Shown: positions 1 to 8,513 of the stretch, one piece after another
How the letters are laid out: each line of letters opens with the position of its first letter
Position numbering within the stretch: position 1 is the stretch's first letter
DNA from: Roseateles_B sp051857535
GTDB lineage: Bacteria > Pseudomonadota > Gammaproteobacteria > Burkholderiales > Burkholderiaceae_C
Assembly (NCBI RefSeq): GCF_051857535.1
Contig: NZ_JBPZGY010000006.1
Coordinates: 1 to 64,000, forward strand
Length of the DNA: 64,000 nt
Direction of reading: 5' to 3'
The notes under the pieces: generated by a model
Database searches by the model: none
What the model saw: only the letters and a program-made list of their open reading frames with translations
Told to the model about the DNA's origin: nothing
Translations under genes and position numbers: made by a program

Positions 1-20
1 CGTCAGGCTAATATCCCGCC

Positions 21-58
21 AAACCCCCGGTTCCGCAAGGACCGGGGGTTTTGCTTTT
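21..58 (+). terminator. Rho-independent terminator of an upstream plus-strand gene
   Basis: An 11-bp perfect stem (21-31 with 41-51, arm AAACCCCCGGT) closes a 9-nt loop and is followed by a T-rich tail (TTGCTTTT). The gene it would terminate lies left of the window. Confidence 0.85.
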
Positions 59-109
59 GAGGATCCCATCTTAAGGATCCAATATCCGCGGGCAGCCGGC
101 CGCACTTCG

Positions 110-130
110 TATTTCGTATTTCGTATTTCG
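110..130. repeat. Three tandem copies of a 7-bp unit (TATTTCG)
   Basis: The heptamer TATTTCG occurs three times back to back at 110-116, 117-123 and 124-130, preceded by a partial copy TTCG at 106-109. It lies between the terminator and the 3' end of the minus-strand hydrolase gene. No function can be assigned. Positions 59-201 otherwise show nothing recognisable. Confidence 0.8.
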
Positions 131-201
131 GGCGCCGGCCCTCTGTGAAGTTCCGGGTACTGCTGGCTGGCCAGAGGTATCAGCGCGGAATCTGTTCGTG
201 G

Positions 202-1140
202 CTATGCCCTCGGTTCCAGCCGCACCATTTGCTCATCTGCCCGCAGCTGCCCTGCCTTGCACAAGCCCTCAAGCAGCAGGTTGGCCCAGACCTGTGCATC
301 AGGGATCGCCGCCAGCACTCGTAGGCGTTGCTGCACCGGCGTGCTGTCCAACCAGCTTTCAACGGCTTCCCTTGAGCGCTCACGCCACTCCAGCAGGTGA
401 TACATCAGCAGCGCCCTGCCTGCATGCAAGGCATGACGCTTGGGTTCCGCGCGGAAATAGTCCAGGCGGCTGCGCGCCTCCCGTAGCGCTGACGCCGTGT
501 CGGTGAACAAGGGGCCGTGCCCAGGCATGACGATCGCCGGTTGGAGCGCCTGGATGAGGTCCAGGGTCTGCTCGAGCTCGTCGAAGGCGGCGCCCATGGC
601 GGGGCGGGGCGCGAGCTCGGGGAAGACGATGCCGAAGCCTCTTTCCCAGAGCGCGTCGGCAGAGATCAGCAGCCCCCTGCGAGCTTCAAACAGGATGATG
701 GAGGCGGGATCGTGCCCCGGGGCGGCGTGGACCTCCCAGCAGTAGGGCCCATGCTCGACATGCGATCCCGGCTGCAAGCGTTCATGGGGAACAAAACGTT
801 CGCAGCGCTGGCCCGTGTCCTCAAAGCTCAGCCGGGATTCGTCCCAGGCTTGAGCCGCCTCGAACTCGGCCGGAGGCATCCAGACCTGGGCCCGATAGCG
901 TGCCTGCAGCGCGCCATTGCCGCCGCAGTGATCCGAATGCAGATGAGTATTCAGGAGTGCGCGAGGTGCGAGTTGGCCCTGCTGCTGCAGATGCAGCTCG
1001 ATCAGACCGAGCGTGTGTGCGGCATGGCTGACATAGCCGGTGTCCACAACCAGTGGGCCTCGTGAGTCGCCGCCCAGAAGCACCATATTGGCCGAGAGCC
1101 AGCCCCGTTCGATGAAGTCGATATGCTGGGGCAGATTCAT
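202..1140 (-). CDS. Metallo-beta-lactamase-fold hydrolase
   Basis: 312 aa. The metal-binding signature HLHSDH is at residues 66-71, with further expected ligands in a GHDP segment near residue 140, a SADAL segment and a PGHG segment near residue 200. These mark the glyoxalase II/MBL-fold superfamily of dinuclear metal hydrolases. No signal peptide is visible, so it is probably cytoplasmic. The substrate cannot be read from sequence; thioester, lactone or glyoxalase-like hydrolysis are all possible. The gene follows the acyl-CoA ligase gene on the same strand, separated by only 21 bp, so the two are probably co-transcribed, which weakly favours an acyl-thioester or lipid-related role. Confidence 0.85.
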   Translation of the reverse strand: MNLPQHIDFIERGWLSANMVLLGGDSRGPLVVDTGYVSHAAHTLGLIELHLQQQGQLAPRALLNTHLHSDHCGGNGALQARYRAQVWMPPAEFEAAQAWDESRLSFEDTGQRCERFVPHERLQPGSHVEHGPYCWEVHAAPGHDPASIILFEARRGLLISADALWERGFGIVFPELAPRPAMGAAFDELEQTLDLIQALQPAIVMPGHGPLFTDTASALREARSRLDYFRAEPKRHALHAGRALLMYHLLEWRERSREAVESWLDSTPVQQRLRVLAAIPDAQVWANLLLEGLCKAGQLRADEQMVRLEPRA

Positions 1141-1161
1141 GAGAGGGTGCCCCGCTGGCCA

Positions 1162-2883
1162 TCAGCTGCGCAGCTCGCGTCTGAGGATTTTTCCAACATT
1201 GCTCTTGGGCAGCTCATCCCTGAATTCGATGTACTTGGGGCGCTTGTATGCGGTCATCTGGGCATGGCAATACTGGGCCAGGTCTTCTTCTGCCAGGGCT
1301 GGATCGCGCTTCACCACGAAGAGCTTCACCGCCTCGCCGGACTTGGCGTCCGGCACGCCTACCGCCGCACATTCAAGGACGCCTGGGTGAAGGCTCACCA
1401 CCTGTTCGATCTCGGTCGGATAGACGTTGAAACCCGAGACAAGGATCATGTCCTTCTTGCGATCGACGATACGTACATAGCCTTGCTCGTCCATGACGCC
1501 GATATCGCCACTCTTGAAGAAGCCGTCTGGCCAGAAGACTTGGGACGTTTCGTCCGGGCGATTCCAGTAGCCGACCATCACCTGCGGGCCGCGAATGCAG
1601 ATCTCTCCGCGCTCGCCCAGCGGCATTTCGCGGCCTTCGTCATCACGGATGGCTATCTCGGTGTTGGGAATAGGCAAGCCAATGGAGCCGTTGAACTCGC
1701 GCACATCCAGCCGATTCACCGTGGCGACGGGTGAAGTTTCGGAAAGGCCGTAGCCTTCCACCACAGGGCAGCCGGTGATGCGCAGCCATTTCTCTGCGGT
1801 GGCCTGCTGCACGGCCATGCCGCCGCCGTTGGAGATCACCAGCTCCGAGAAGTCCAGGCGAGCGAAGGCCGGCTCATTGGCCAGTGCATTGAACAGAGTG
1901 TTGACAGCCGGGAACATGTGCACCCGGTACTGCTGCAGTGTGCGGATGAAGCCGGGGATGTCCCTCGGATTGGTGATGAGGAGATTCAGCATGCCCTGGC
2001 GCGCCCCCAGCATGTAGCAGGCGGTGAGGGCGAAGATGTGATAGAGCGGCAAGGCACAGACCACGGTCAGCTGCTTGCCGCCCACGCGCTGCAGCATGGG
2101 CGAGAACCAGGCCTCGCTCTGCAGGATGTTGGCCAACACCTGCCGGTGCTGCAGTGTGGCGCCCTTGGACACGCCAGTCGTGCCGCCGGTGTACTGAAGA
2201 AAGGCCACGTCATCGGCTTTCACAGCCACAGGCTGCAGTGTCCGGGCGCGGCCCTGGGTGATGGCTGCATTGAAACGGCGCACAGAACGGCCTTCGCCCA
2301 GTGGCAGCCGGAACTCCTTCACCATCTTTCGCAGGTGCCGCACCGCAAAATTGACCAGCGGGCCGCGCCACCAGCCCAGCAAGTCCCCCAGCGAGGCCAG
2401 CACCACATGTCGCACGGGGGAGTCATTGATCACCTCCTCCAGCGTGGCCGCGAAGTTCTCCAGCACGATGATGGCTTCAGCGCCACTGTCCTTGAGTTGG
2501 TGAGCCAGTTCGCGCGGCGTGTACAGCGGATTCACGTTCACCACCACGCAGCCGGCCCGCAGGATGCCGGCGATGGCCACCATGTACTGCAGCACATTGG
2601 GCATCATGATGGCCACGCGTGCGCCCTTGCCCAGGCCCAGGCCCTGCAGATAGCTCGCGAGCGCGCGTGACATTTCGTCGAGCTGCCGGTAGCTCAGCCG
2701 CTGATCCATGCATACGGCGGCATCACGGTCGCCATAGGTTCTGAAGGCTTCCTCCAGCAGTTCGACCAAGGAGCCGTAGGTGTCGACCGCAATCTCTGCC
2801 GGCACTTCGCGTGGATAGGACTTCAGCCAGGGCTTGTCCCTGGACGTCGGCTGCTTGCCGGGGAATTCGAGCACGGCACTCAT
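1162..2883 (-). CDS. fadD: Long-chain fatty acid--CoA ligase
   Basis: 573 aa, the normal length for bacterial FadD. The AMP-forming enzyme signature (P-loop YTGGTTGVSK) is at residues 231-240. The GYGLSETSP motif, the SGDIG/DRKKDMI segment and the C-terminal catalytic lysine region (PKSNVGKILRREL) are all present. It activates fatty acids to acyl-CoA with ATP, feeding beta-oxidation or lipid synthesis, usually at the inner face of the membrane. The uncharacterised protein gene upstream and the MBL hydrolase gene downstream are on the same strand with short gaps. FadD is the best call among acyl-CoA synthetases because of its length and linker motifs. Confidence 0.92.
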   Translation of the reverse strand: MSAVLEFPGKQPTSRDKPWLKSYPREVPAEIAVDTYGSLVELLEEAFRTYGDRDAAVCMDQRLSYRQLDEMSRALASYLQGLGLGKGARVAIMMPNVLQYMVAIAGILRAGCVVVNVNPLYTPRELAHQLKDSGAEAIIVLENFAATLEEVINDSPVRHVVLASLGDLLGWWRGPLVNFAVRHLRKMVKEFRLPLGEGRSVRRFNAAITQGRARTLQPVAVKADDVAFLQYTGGTTGVSKGATLQHRQVLANILQSEAWFSPMLQRVGGKQLTVVCALPLYHIFALTACYMLGARQGMLNLLITNPRDIPGFIRTLQQYRVHMFPAVNTLFNALANEPAFARLDFSELVISNGGGMAVQQATAEKWLRITGCPVVEGYGLSETSPVATVNRLDVREFNGSIGLPIPNTEIAIRDDEGREMPLGERGEICIRGPQVMVGYWNRPDETSQVFWPDGFFKSGDIGVMDEQGYVRIVDRKKDMILVSGFNVYPTEIEQVVSLHPGVLECAAVGVPDAKSGEAVKLFVVKRDPALAEEDLAQYCHAQMTAYKRPKYIEFRDELPKSNVGKILRRELRS

Positions 2884-2942
2884 GGCGGGCGACTCTCCTT
2901 GCTGTGGCCTCGATGCATGGTGAGTGGCGCGCTGCCCTGCGC

Positions 2943-3662
2943 CTACGGGAGTTGCCCTAGCCTTCCGTCGCTTGGGAGACAGTCCGTTCCCGGCGGGACG
3001 GCTGCTGCAAACAGGGCGGCTGCCAGGTCCTGCTCGCGCTGGCGCACAGTCCCCAGGAAGTCGCTGGCGCCACGCATGGCCTTGAAGGTGTCGAAGCCTT
3101 GCTCCAGGAAGCGCTGCAGCTCGGCCAGGCCGGCTGCGGCCGCGGGTCCGCGCATCATGCGCAAGGCCTGGCGGAGCAGGGGCTTTCGGGTGAGGTGGTC
3201 CAGTGAGGCGCCCACGGCCAGTGTCAGATCGATCTGCTGCTGCCGACGCTCGGGCTTGCCGACCGTCTGCCAGGCCTGCACATAGCGCAGGGAAGACAGC
3301 GGCGAGGCGCCCAACACGTCGGCCATCTCTCCGTCAAGCTGTTCCGAGAGGGCATGCAGCTCTGCCAGATGCAATACCGTCTGCACCACCTGCTCTGGGA
3401 AGAGTCGGACCAGGGCCGGCACCACGCGCGCGAACTGGGCGTCGCGGCCGGAGAAGTCCCCGGGTCCGTAGAGCTCTTCCAGAAAGAAGCGTGCCGCCGC
3501 GGCGTATCGAGGCGAGGCCAGCAGATCGGCATAGGTTCGCGCAAAGCGTTGTTGCTGGAACTGCTTGACGGCCTGGACGCAGGCGTGCAGGGAGGGCTCG
3601 GCCAGGCGACGCTGGCGCTCCTGCTCGACCATCTGCAAGTGTTGGAGGATCCGGGATTCCAA
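2943..3662 (-). CDS. Conserved protein of unknown function with FFLxELYGPxDF signature
   Basis: 239 aa, apparently soluble and largely alpha-helical, rich in Gln, Arg and Leu. The clearest motif is FFLEELYGPGDF (residues about 60-71) followed by a RDAQFARVVPALVRLFP block. I associate this with a family seen in betaproteobacteria but know no activity for it. It has no signal peptide and no catalytic motif I can name. The gene lies 59 bp upstream of fadD on the same strand, so a link to fatty acid activation is plausible but is inference only. The start gives the longest frame and no better internal start is evident. Confidence 0.75.
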   Translation of the reverse strand: MESRILQHLQMVEQERQRRLAEPSLHACVQAVKQFQQQRFARTYADLLASPRYAAAARFFLEELYGPGDFSGRDAQFARVVPALVRLFPEQVVQTVLHLAELHALSEQLDGEMADVLGASPLSSLRYVQAWQTVGKPERRQQQIDLTLAVGASLDHLTRKPLLRQALRMMRGPAAAAGLAELQRFLEQGFDTFKAMRGASDFLGTVRQREQDLAAALFAAAVPPGTDCLPSDGRLGQLP

Positions 3663-3771
3663 GGGCGGTGACAGATAGGTGGGTCAAGGCCTGGGCGGGA
3701 TTGTCCGCCTACACTGGCGCCGCTTCGCTAGTGCGGAGACTCGAATGACGTGTAGCCAGGGCCGCTTGACG

Positions 3772-4677
3772 ATGAACAATGCGAAACAACAACAGCTGGT
3801 GCTGGCCGTGCGGGTGCTGCTGGGCCTGCTGCTGGGGGCCTGGGGCTGGCGGCACTGGGGATTGCCGGGCGCCCTGCTGATGGGGTGGACGGGCCTGTTT
3901 GGCTGGACACTGCTGGTGCTGCCGGTCTTCGTCCTCCTGAGGCGACTGCCCCGGCCCGAGGGGCAGCCACAAGCGACGCTGACGCAGTGCCTGCGCGCGG
4001 CAGCGCTGGAATGGTGGGCATATGAGAAGGTCTTCTCCTGGCAGCAGCCCTTTGGCGCGTCGCGCTGTCCTGACGTCTGCGATGGCCGCCACAAGGGGCG
4101 TCGGGGCGTGCTGCTGCTGCACGGTTTTCGCTGCAACAGGGGGCTGTGGCATCACTGGGTGAGGCGCCTGAATGCTCAGGGCGTCCCACATGTCGCGCTC
4201 AGCCTCGAGCCGCCGTTTGCCAGCATCGATGACTACGCCGAGCAGATCGAGTCCGCCATTCGTCGCTTGGAGCAGGCGACGGGCCTGCCGCCTGTGGTTG
4301 TGGCCCACAGCATGGGCGGCCTGGCCTTGCGCGCCTGGAGGCGTGCGGTGCACGCCGCGCCAGAGCGGCTGCATCAGGTGTTCACGCTGGGCACGCCGCA
4401 TGCGGGCACGGTGATGGCCCAGTTGTCCGGCGCGCCCAATGCAAAACAGATGCGTGCCCGGTCAGCCTGGCTGCAGGCCCTGGCAGAGAGCGAATCCGCG
4501 GCGTGGTGGCGGCGTTTCACCTGCGTCTACAGCTGCTGCGACCAGGTGGTCTGCCCTTCGGTGCTGGCCTTGTTGCCCGAAGCGCAGACCTTGGCGGTGC
4601 CCGCCAGTGGGCACTTGCAACTGGTGTACGAGCCGATGGTGATGGACGCCGTGATGCGGCACTTGCTGGCGGACTGA
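3772..4677 (+). CDS. Membrane-anchored alpha/beta hydrolase, lipase-like
   Basis: 301 aa from ATG 3772. An in-frame ATG at 3745, with GGAG seven bases upstream, is a credible alternative (310 aa). The N-terminus holds one or two hydrophobic segments (about residues 7-50), so the enzyme is probably tethered to the inner membrane. The alpha/beta-hydrolase core shows LLLHGF (oxyanion region), the nucleophile elbow AHSMGG, the TLGTPHAG motif typical of lipases and PGAP1-like esterases, and a late SGH that could carry the catalytic His. Substrate unknown; a lipase or esterase is likely. It is convergent with hpd, and a bidirectional terminator lies between them. Confidence 0.8.
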   Translation: MNNAKQQQLVLAVRVLLGLLLGAWGWRHWGLPGALLMGWTGLFGWTLLVLPVFVLLRRLPRPEGQPQATLTQCLRAAALEWWAYEKVFSWQQPFGASRCPDVCDGRHKGRRGVLLLHGFRCNRGLWHHWVRRLNAQGVPHVALSLEPPFASIDDYAEQIESAIRRLEQATGLPPVVVAHSMGGLALRAWRRAVHAAPERLHQVFTLGTPHAGTVMAQLSGAPNAKQMRARSAWLQALAESESAAWWRRFTCVYSCCDQVVCPSVLALLPEAQTLAVPASGHLQLVYEPMVMDAVMRHLLAD

Positions 4678-4693
4678 AGCGCTGTCGCCAGCC

Positions 4694-4731
4694 AAAACAA
4701 AGGCCCGGCTTTGCCCGGGCCTTTGTTTCTT
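4694..4731. terminator. Bidirectional Rho-independent terminator
   Basis: A 14-bp perfect stem (4695-4708 with 4715-4728) encloses a 6-nt loop. The left arm begins with an A-rich run and the right arm ends in a T-rich run, so it can terminate both the plus-strand hydrolase and the minus-strand hpd transcript. Confidence 0.85.
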
Positions 4732-4812
4732 CTCAAGCCTCATGCCGCCTGCGCGCTTGCACGCGCGCAGGCCTGCTGCTCGGGGAAGACTGTCCACCGG
4801 GACAGTCCTCGC

Positions 4813-5937
4813 TCAAGCCTCCGCCTTCAGTACGCCGCGGCGGATCTGGTCGAGTTCGATGCTCTCGAACAGAGCCTGGAAGTTGCCCTCGCCAAAGCCT
4901 TCATTGCCCTTGCGCTGGATGATCTCGAAGAAGATCGGGCCTATCACTTCCTTGGTGAAGATCTGCAGCAGCAACTCGTTGGGCGCGCCCTGATGGGTGG
5001 CGCCGTCGATCAGGATGCGCAGGCGTTTGAGCTCGTCGAGGTTCTCGCCATGCGAGGGCAAGCGCTTGTTGACCAGGTCGTAGTAGGTTTCGATGGTGTC
5101 CTGGAAAACCACGCCCGTGGACTTCATGCCCTCGACCGTCTTGTAGATCTGGTTGGTGCCCAGGGCCACGTGCTGAATGCCCTCGCCGTGGTAGAGGTCC
5201 AGGTACTCGGCGATCTGGCTCTTGTCGTCACTGCTCTCGTTGATGGGGATCCGGATCTTGCCGCAGGGGCTGGTCATGGCCTTGGACTTCAGACCCGTCA
5301 GCTTGCCTTCGATGTCGAAGTAGCGGACTTCGCGGAAGTTGAACAGGCGCTCATAGAAGTCGGCCCATTCCTTCATGCGGCCACGGAAGACGTTGTGCGT
5401 CAGGTGGTCGATGTAGGTCAGGCCATGACCCTCCTGCGTGGAGGACACGGGCTGGCCGTCTGCGTCCAGCAGGGGCACGAAGTCCACGTCGTAGATGCTG
5501 ATGTTGCCGATGGCGCCGGGCTGGGCGCCGTCCTTGCCTTGCCAGCGGTCGACCAGATAGATCAGCGAATCACCAATGCCCTTGATGGCCGGGATATTGA
5601 GCTCCATCGGGCCCGTCTTGTTGTCAAAGCCCCAAGCGCCCAACTCCAGTGCGCGCTGGTAGGCAAAGGCGGCATCCTTGACGCGGAAGGCAATAGCGCA
5701 GATCGAGGGGCCGTGCAGGCGGGCAAACCGCTGGGCGAAGGCGTCGGTCTCAGCATTGATGATGAAGTTCACATCGCCCTGGCGGTACAGGGTGACGTTC
5801 TTCTGGCGGTGCTTGGCCACGGCCCTGAAGCCCATGGTTTCAAACAACTGGCCCAGCGCGGCGGGATCGGGGGCTGCGAATTCAATGAACTCGAAACCGT
5901 CGGTGCCCATGGGGTTGTCCCAGGGAGTAAAAGCCAT
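4813..5937 (-). CDS. hpd: 4-hydroxyphenylpyruvate dioxygenase
   Basis: 374 aa. It converts 4-hydroxyphenylpyruvate to homogentisate, the second step of tyrosine and phenylalanine catabolism, using non-haem Fe(II). Two vicinal-oxygen-chelate halves are visible. The iron ligands expected for the family fall in DHLTHNV, IQHVALGT and the C-terminal FFEIIQR. The start at 5937 (MAFTPWDNP) was chosen over an upstream in-frame start because GGAG sits eight bases before it. Divergent from it is an Lrp/AsnC-family gene, with a 20-bp inverted repeat in between. No other tyrosine-catabolism gene is in the window. Confidence 0.95.
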   Translation of the reverse strand: MAFTPWDNPMGTDGFEFIEFAAPDPAALGQLFETMGFRAVAKHRQKNVTLYRQGDVNFIINAETDAFAQRFARLHGPSICAIAFRVKDAAFAYQRALELGAWGFDNKTGPMELNIPAIKGIGDSLIYLVDRWQGKDGAQPGAIGNISIYDVDFVPLLDADGQPVSSTQEGHGLTYIDHLTHNVFRGRMKEWADFYERLFNFREVRYFDIEGKLTGLKSKAMTSPCGKIRIPINESSDDKSQIAEYLDLYHGEGIQHVALGTNQIYKTVEGMKSTGVVFQDTIETYYDLVNKRLPSHGENLDELKRLRILIDGATHQGAPNELLLQIFTKEVIGPIFFEIIQRKGNEGFGEGNFQALFESIELDQIRRGVLKAEA

Positions 5938-5956
5938 ACACGTCTCCAGGCGGAAG

Positions 5957-5976
5957 GTTTTGCGATAGCGCAAAAC
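5957..5976. promoter_or_regulatory. Inverted repeat, candidate Lrp/AsnC-type operator for hpd
   Basis: Perfect 8-bp arms (GTTTTGCG and CGCAAAAC) flank the 4-bp centre ATAG. The element lies 20-39 bp upstream of the hpd start codon, within the divergent intergenic region shared with the Lrp-family gene. Size and symmetry suit a Lrp/AsnC dimer site. That the neighbour binds it is inference. Confidence 0.5.
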
Positions 5977-6059
5977 TGTACGAGGATGAGGCCGCAGGAT
6001 TCATGCGATCTTGTTGGCGTCATCCCCTGAGTGTGCAGGAAACCTGCAAGAATCTTGAT

Positions 6060-6542
6060 ATGGACAAGGAAAGTCAGCTCGACGCCATCGACCGGCGCAT
6101 TTTGAGGGCGCTGCAGGTCGATGGCCGTGTCACCTACGATGCCTTGGCTTCGCAGGTGAACCTCTCGGCTTCGGCGGTACTGCGCCGGGTGCGGCGTCTT
6201 GAGGAGATTGGGGTGATCTCGGCCTACGTGGCTCTGGTGAATCCGGAGTCCGTGGGCCTGGGGCTCACGGCCTACATCAATGTGCGGCTGGAAAAGCACA
6301 CCGAATCGCACAAGCGCAACCCCATGGACCTGTTCCGGGCGGCCGTGCAGACCTGGCCCGAGGTCGTCGAATGCTCCGCCCTGACGGGTGACATGGACTA
6401 CCTGCTGCGCGTGCTGGTGGAGGACATGGCGCACTACGCGCGCTTCATCACAGAGACGCTGCTCAAGCATCCCAGCGTGCAGGACTGCAAGACCAGCTTT
6501 GTGCTGGACAGGCTCAAGAACACGACGGCCTTGCCCCTCTGA
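6060..6542 (+). CDS. Lrp/AsnC family transcriptional regulator
   Basis: 160 aa from ATG 6060 (MDKESQLDAIDRRILRALQ), the usual N-terminus of the family. The N-terminal AsnC-type winged helix-turn-helix spans about residues 8-65. The C-terminal RAM ligand-binding domain follows (VVECSALTGDMDYLLRV). It is divergently transcribed from hpd, so control of tyrosine catabolism in response to an aromatic amino acid is a reasonable inference. The ribosome-binding site is weak. A small 5-1-5 inverted repeat (CAAGA-A-TCTTG, 6047-6057) lies directly before the start codon and could allow autoregulation. An in-frame ATG at 6003 seems too far upstream. Confidence 0.9.
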   Translation: MDKESQLDAIDRRILRALQVDGRVTYDALASQVNLSASAVLRRVRRLEEIGVISAYVALVNPESVGLGLTAYINVRLEKHTESHKRNPMDLFRAAVQTWPEVVECSALTGDMDYLLRVLVEDMAHYARFITETLLKHPSVQDCKTSFVLDRLKNTTALPL

Positions 6543-6606
6543 ACCGAGTCCGGGGTGGCCATTGGCTCCTGGCCTGGTCCGCCGGGCAGGACCTCGTCAA
6601 TCGGAT

Positions 6607-7233
6607 TCAGCGACGGCGCAGGGCTACCGCAAGCTCTTGCCAGCCCTGCGCGTGCGCGGTGGCCGCATAGGGCGGCGCGGGCCAGTCCCATAGCGAGGTG
6701 GGAAAAAGCGCGCGCATGGCGTTGATGTCGCAGTGATAGGGCGGCCCCTCGACCAGCCCTTGCCCCGCGGATTCCCGGCGCGCCTGCATGAACAGGGCCA
6801 GTAGCAGGCCGCCTGGGGGCAGCCAGCGGGCCAACTGGGCGGCGTAGGCCTGCCAATGGTCGGGATGCAGGGCGCACAGGCAGGTTTGTTCATAGACCAC
6901 CTCAGGGCGGCCGTGCACGGGTGGCTGCCATTGCAGCACGTCGGCCTGCTCGACCTCGGCGCCCAGGCCTGCCGCCTGGAGGCCCTGGCGGGCGCGGGCG
7001 ACGGCGGCGGGGGCGTAGTCCAGGCCGCGGACGATCAGGCCGTGTCTGGCCAGTGCCTGCAGTTCATGCCCGCTGCCGCAGCCCGGCACCAGCACGCGCT
7101 GACCGGCAGGCAGGGCGCCGGCATCGAGCCAGGCTAGCAACTGGGGGTGGGGGGCGCCTCGGTCCCAGGGGGTCTGCCCCTGTTGGAACCGTTGCTGCCA
7201 GAAATCAAGTGTGGGACCGGCCATGGCCCGCAT
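6607..7233 (-). CDS. SAM-dependent methyltransferase, thiopurine methyltransferase-like
   Basis: 208 aa. The N-terminus DFWQQRFQQGQTPWDRG and the SAM-binding loop VLVPGCGSGHE match the TPMT-type class I methyltransferases. The later segments PEVVYEQTCLCALHP and PPGGLLLALFM also fit that family. Known members methylate thiols, selenium or halides, or are of unknown role; the substrate here is not predictable. The start at 7233 (MRAMAGPT) has AAGG six bases upstream; ATG 7224 is an alternative. It follows the HDOD gene on the same strand after a 29-bp gap and is probably co-transcribed with it. Confidence 0.82.
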   Translation of the reverse strand: MRAMAGPTLDFWQQRFQQGQTPWDRGAPHPQLLAWLDAGALPAGQRVLVPGCGSGHELQALARHGLIVRGLDYAPAAVARARQGLQAAGLGAEVEQADVLQWQPPVHGRPEVVYEQTCLCALHPDHWQAYAAQLARWLPPGGLLLALFMQARRESAGQGLVEGPPYHCDINAMRALFPTSLWDWPAPPYAATAHAQGWQELAVALRRR

Positions 7234-7262
7234 CTTAGGCCTTGCCCCCGCGGGCGTGGGGG

Positions 7263-8117
7263 TCAGCGGGAATCCAGCTCGTGCAGCAGCTTGAGCGTGT
7301 GCGTCGGCCCCAGCGTCAGGAGTTCTCCGATCTCGTGGAGGTCGTCCGGCACGGCAGGGTTCTCCCAGCTGTCGGCGGTATGCCGGGCCAGTCGCACGGC
7401 CAGGCGCACGCACTGCACCTGCGGGTCGTGGCCCCGCTTGTCGTCGGTGCAGTGGGCCAGCAGTTCGGGCAGGCGCCAGGCTCGCATCAGGCTCTGCTCA
7501 AGATCGCCCAGTTCGATGTTCAGCACGTCTTTCTGTGCCGTCACGCTGCGCGTGCCGGACTGGGCGGCCATGCGCCATTGGACCTTCTGGGCGAGGTCCG
7601 GGGCATGGCACCACAGCAGCATCTCGGCGAAGTCATGGAGCAGTGCGGCGCTGTGGATGACGGCGGCGTCTGGGTCCATGCGATGGGCGGCGAAGCCCAA
7701 GGCGAAACGTGCGGCGCGGTCGGCGCGCCGCATCACCCGCATCAGGCCACCATACGCCGCCGGCAGGCTGGCGAGCCTATCCTCGACGGTGGGTTGGGCA
7801 CCGAAATACTTGAAGAAGGGCGTGATGCCCATCAGCACCAGGGCCGCGGTCACCGTCTCGGCATCTGCCAGCAGGCGGCTGGACCGATGGGCCGAGGCGA
7901 AGCGCAGCACCTTGAGCGTCATCAGCGGATCGGTGGCCAGGCCTTCGCCGATGCTGTTGGCATCGACAGCATCTTCGTTAGCACGCCAGAGCTCGAGCTG
8001 TTCGGCTGTCGATGCCAAGACAGGGATCTCCGCCTCCCGGAAGTACGCAGTCCAGCGGTTCAAGTCCAGAAAGGGCTTGGTCAGCGGAGTGAACGGCAGG
8101 GCGGGCGGGGTGCTCAT
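7263..8117 (-). CDS. HDOD domain protein
   Basis: 284 aa from ATG 8117 (MSTPPALPF). The HDOD fold is recognisable from the N-terminal helical region (GLATDPLMTLKVLRFAS), the MGITPFFKYF segment and the HSAALLHDFAEMLLW core. HDOD proteins are non-catalytic relatives of HD phosphohydrolases found in signalling and stress systems. No output domain is fused. A TTG-initiated form from 8147 is possible but lacks a better ribosome-binding site. Upstream on the same strand are two or three small ORFs, the last of which overlaps this gene's 5' end. The methyltransferase gene follows. Confidence 0.8.
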   Translation of the reverse strand: MSTPPALPFTPLTKPFLDLNRWTAYFREAEIPVLASTAEQLELWRANEDAVDANSIGEGLATDPLMTLKVLRFASAHRSSRLLADAETVTAALVLMGITPFFKYFGAQPTVEDRLASLPAAYGGLMRVMRRADRAARFALGFAAHRMDPDAAVIHSAALLHDFAEMLLWCHAPDLAQKVQWRMAAQSGTRSVTAQKDVLNIELGDLEQSLMRAWRLPELLAHCTDDKRGHDPQVQCVRLAVRLARHTADSWENPAVPDDLHEIGELLTLGPTHTLKLLHELDSR

Positions 8118-8223
8118 CGCAGGCGATAGCGTAGGCGCTTTCGTCAAGTATCGGCAATGCCGAGCCCAACTTGAACGCCATGCCCCCGATGGCCAGCAAC
8201 AAAGTGAGGAAAAATCGTCTCAT
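7978..8223 (-). CDS. Possible small exported-peptide ORF overlapping the HDOD gene
   Basis: 81 aa. It begins MRRFFLTLLLAIGGMAFKLG, which resembles a signal peptide or membrane segment. Its ATG overlaps the stop codon of the preceding small ORF in an ATGA arrangement, which favours coupled translation. Its 3' 140 bp, however, lie inside the HDOD coding region in another frame, and that part looks compositionally non-coding. It may be a short real peptide, a decayed gene or a chance ORF. Confidence 0.3.
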   Translation of the reverse strand: MRRFFLTLLLAIGGMAFKLGSALPILDESAYAIACDEHPARPAVHSADQALSGLEPLDCVLPGGGDPCLGIDSRTARALAC

Positions 8224-8465
8224 CGGATCCTCCCTTCGCCTGGCCAGCCGCCCAGGCGCTCGCCGTCGAAACGGACGCTGCCGATGGGGTCTCCGGCGCG
8301 GCGGCGCGGGAGGGCCTCGGTGGTGGATGCCGTGGCCGCTTCGTCGCGGCTGAGCTCTGTGGGCGGTGCGCTGAGCCAGCGCGCCAGGCGCCGGGCTCCT
8401 GCAGTCAGCGAGTCGCTGACGCGGCTAACGAGGCCGTAGCCTGTCGTCTTGATGATCTTTTGCAT
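8220..8465 (-). CDS. Small uncharacterised protein
   Basis: 81 aa, beginning MQKIIKTTGYGLVSRVSD, basic in the middle and C-terminal parts. GGGAG lies seven bases before ATG 8465, a good ribosome-binding site. The stop codon overlaps the next ATG at 8223. No domain is recognised. It follows another small ORF with a strong ribosome-binding site, so the set looks like a small operon leading toward the HDOD gene. Confidence 0.5.
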   Translation of the reverse strand: MQKIIKTTGYGLVSRVSDSLTAGARRLARWLSAPPTELSRDEAATASTTEALPRRRAGDPIGSVRFDGERLGGWPGEGRIR

Positions 8466-8513
8466 GGTGATGCTCCCTCGGGCCTCGCGCCGGAAGGCGG
8501 CGAGGCTTGCGAT

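Noticed and set aside
6543..6606. Terminator between the convergent Lrp and methyltransferase genes
   Set aside because: Only weak GGCC-type pairing is visible, with no stable stem followed by a T-run.
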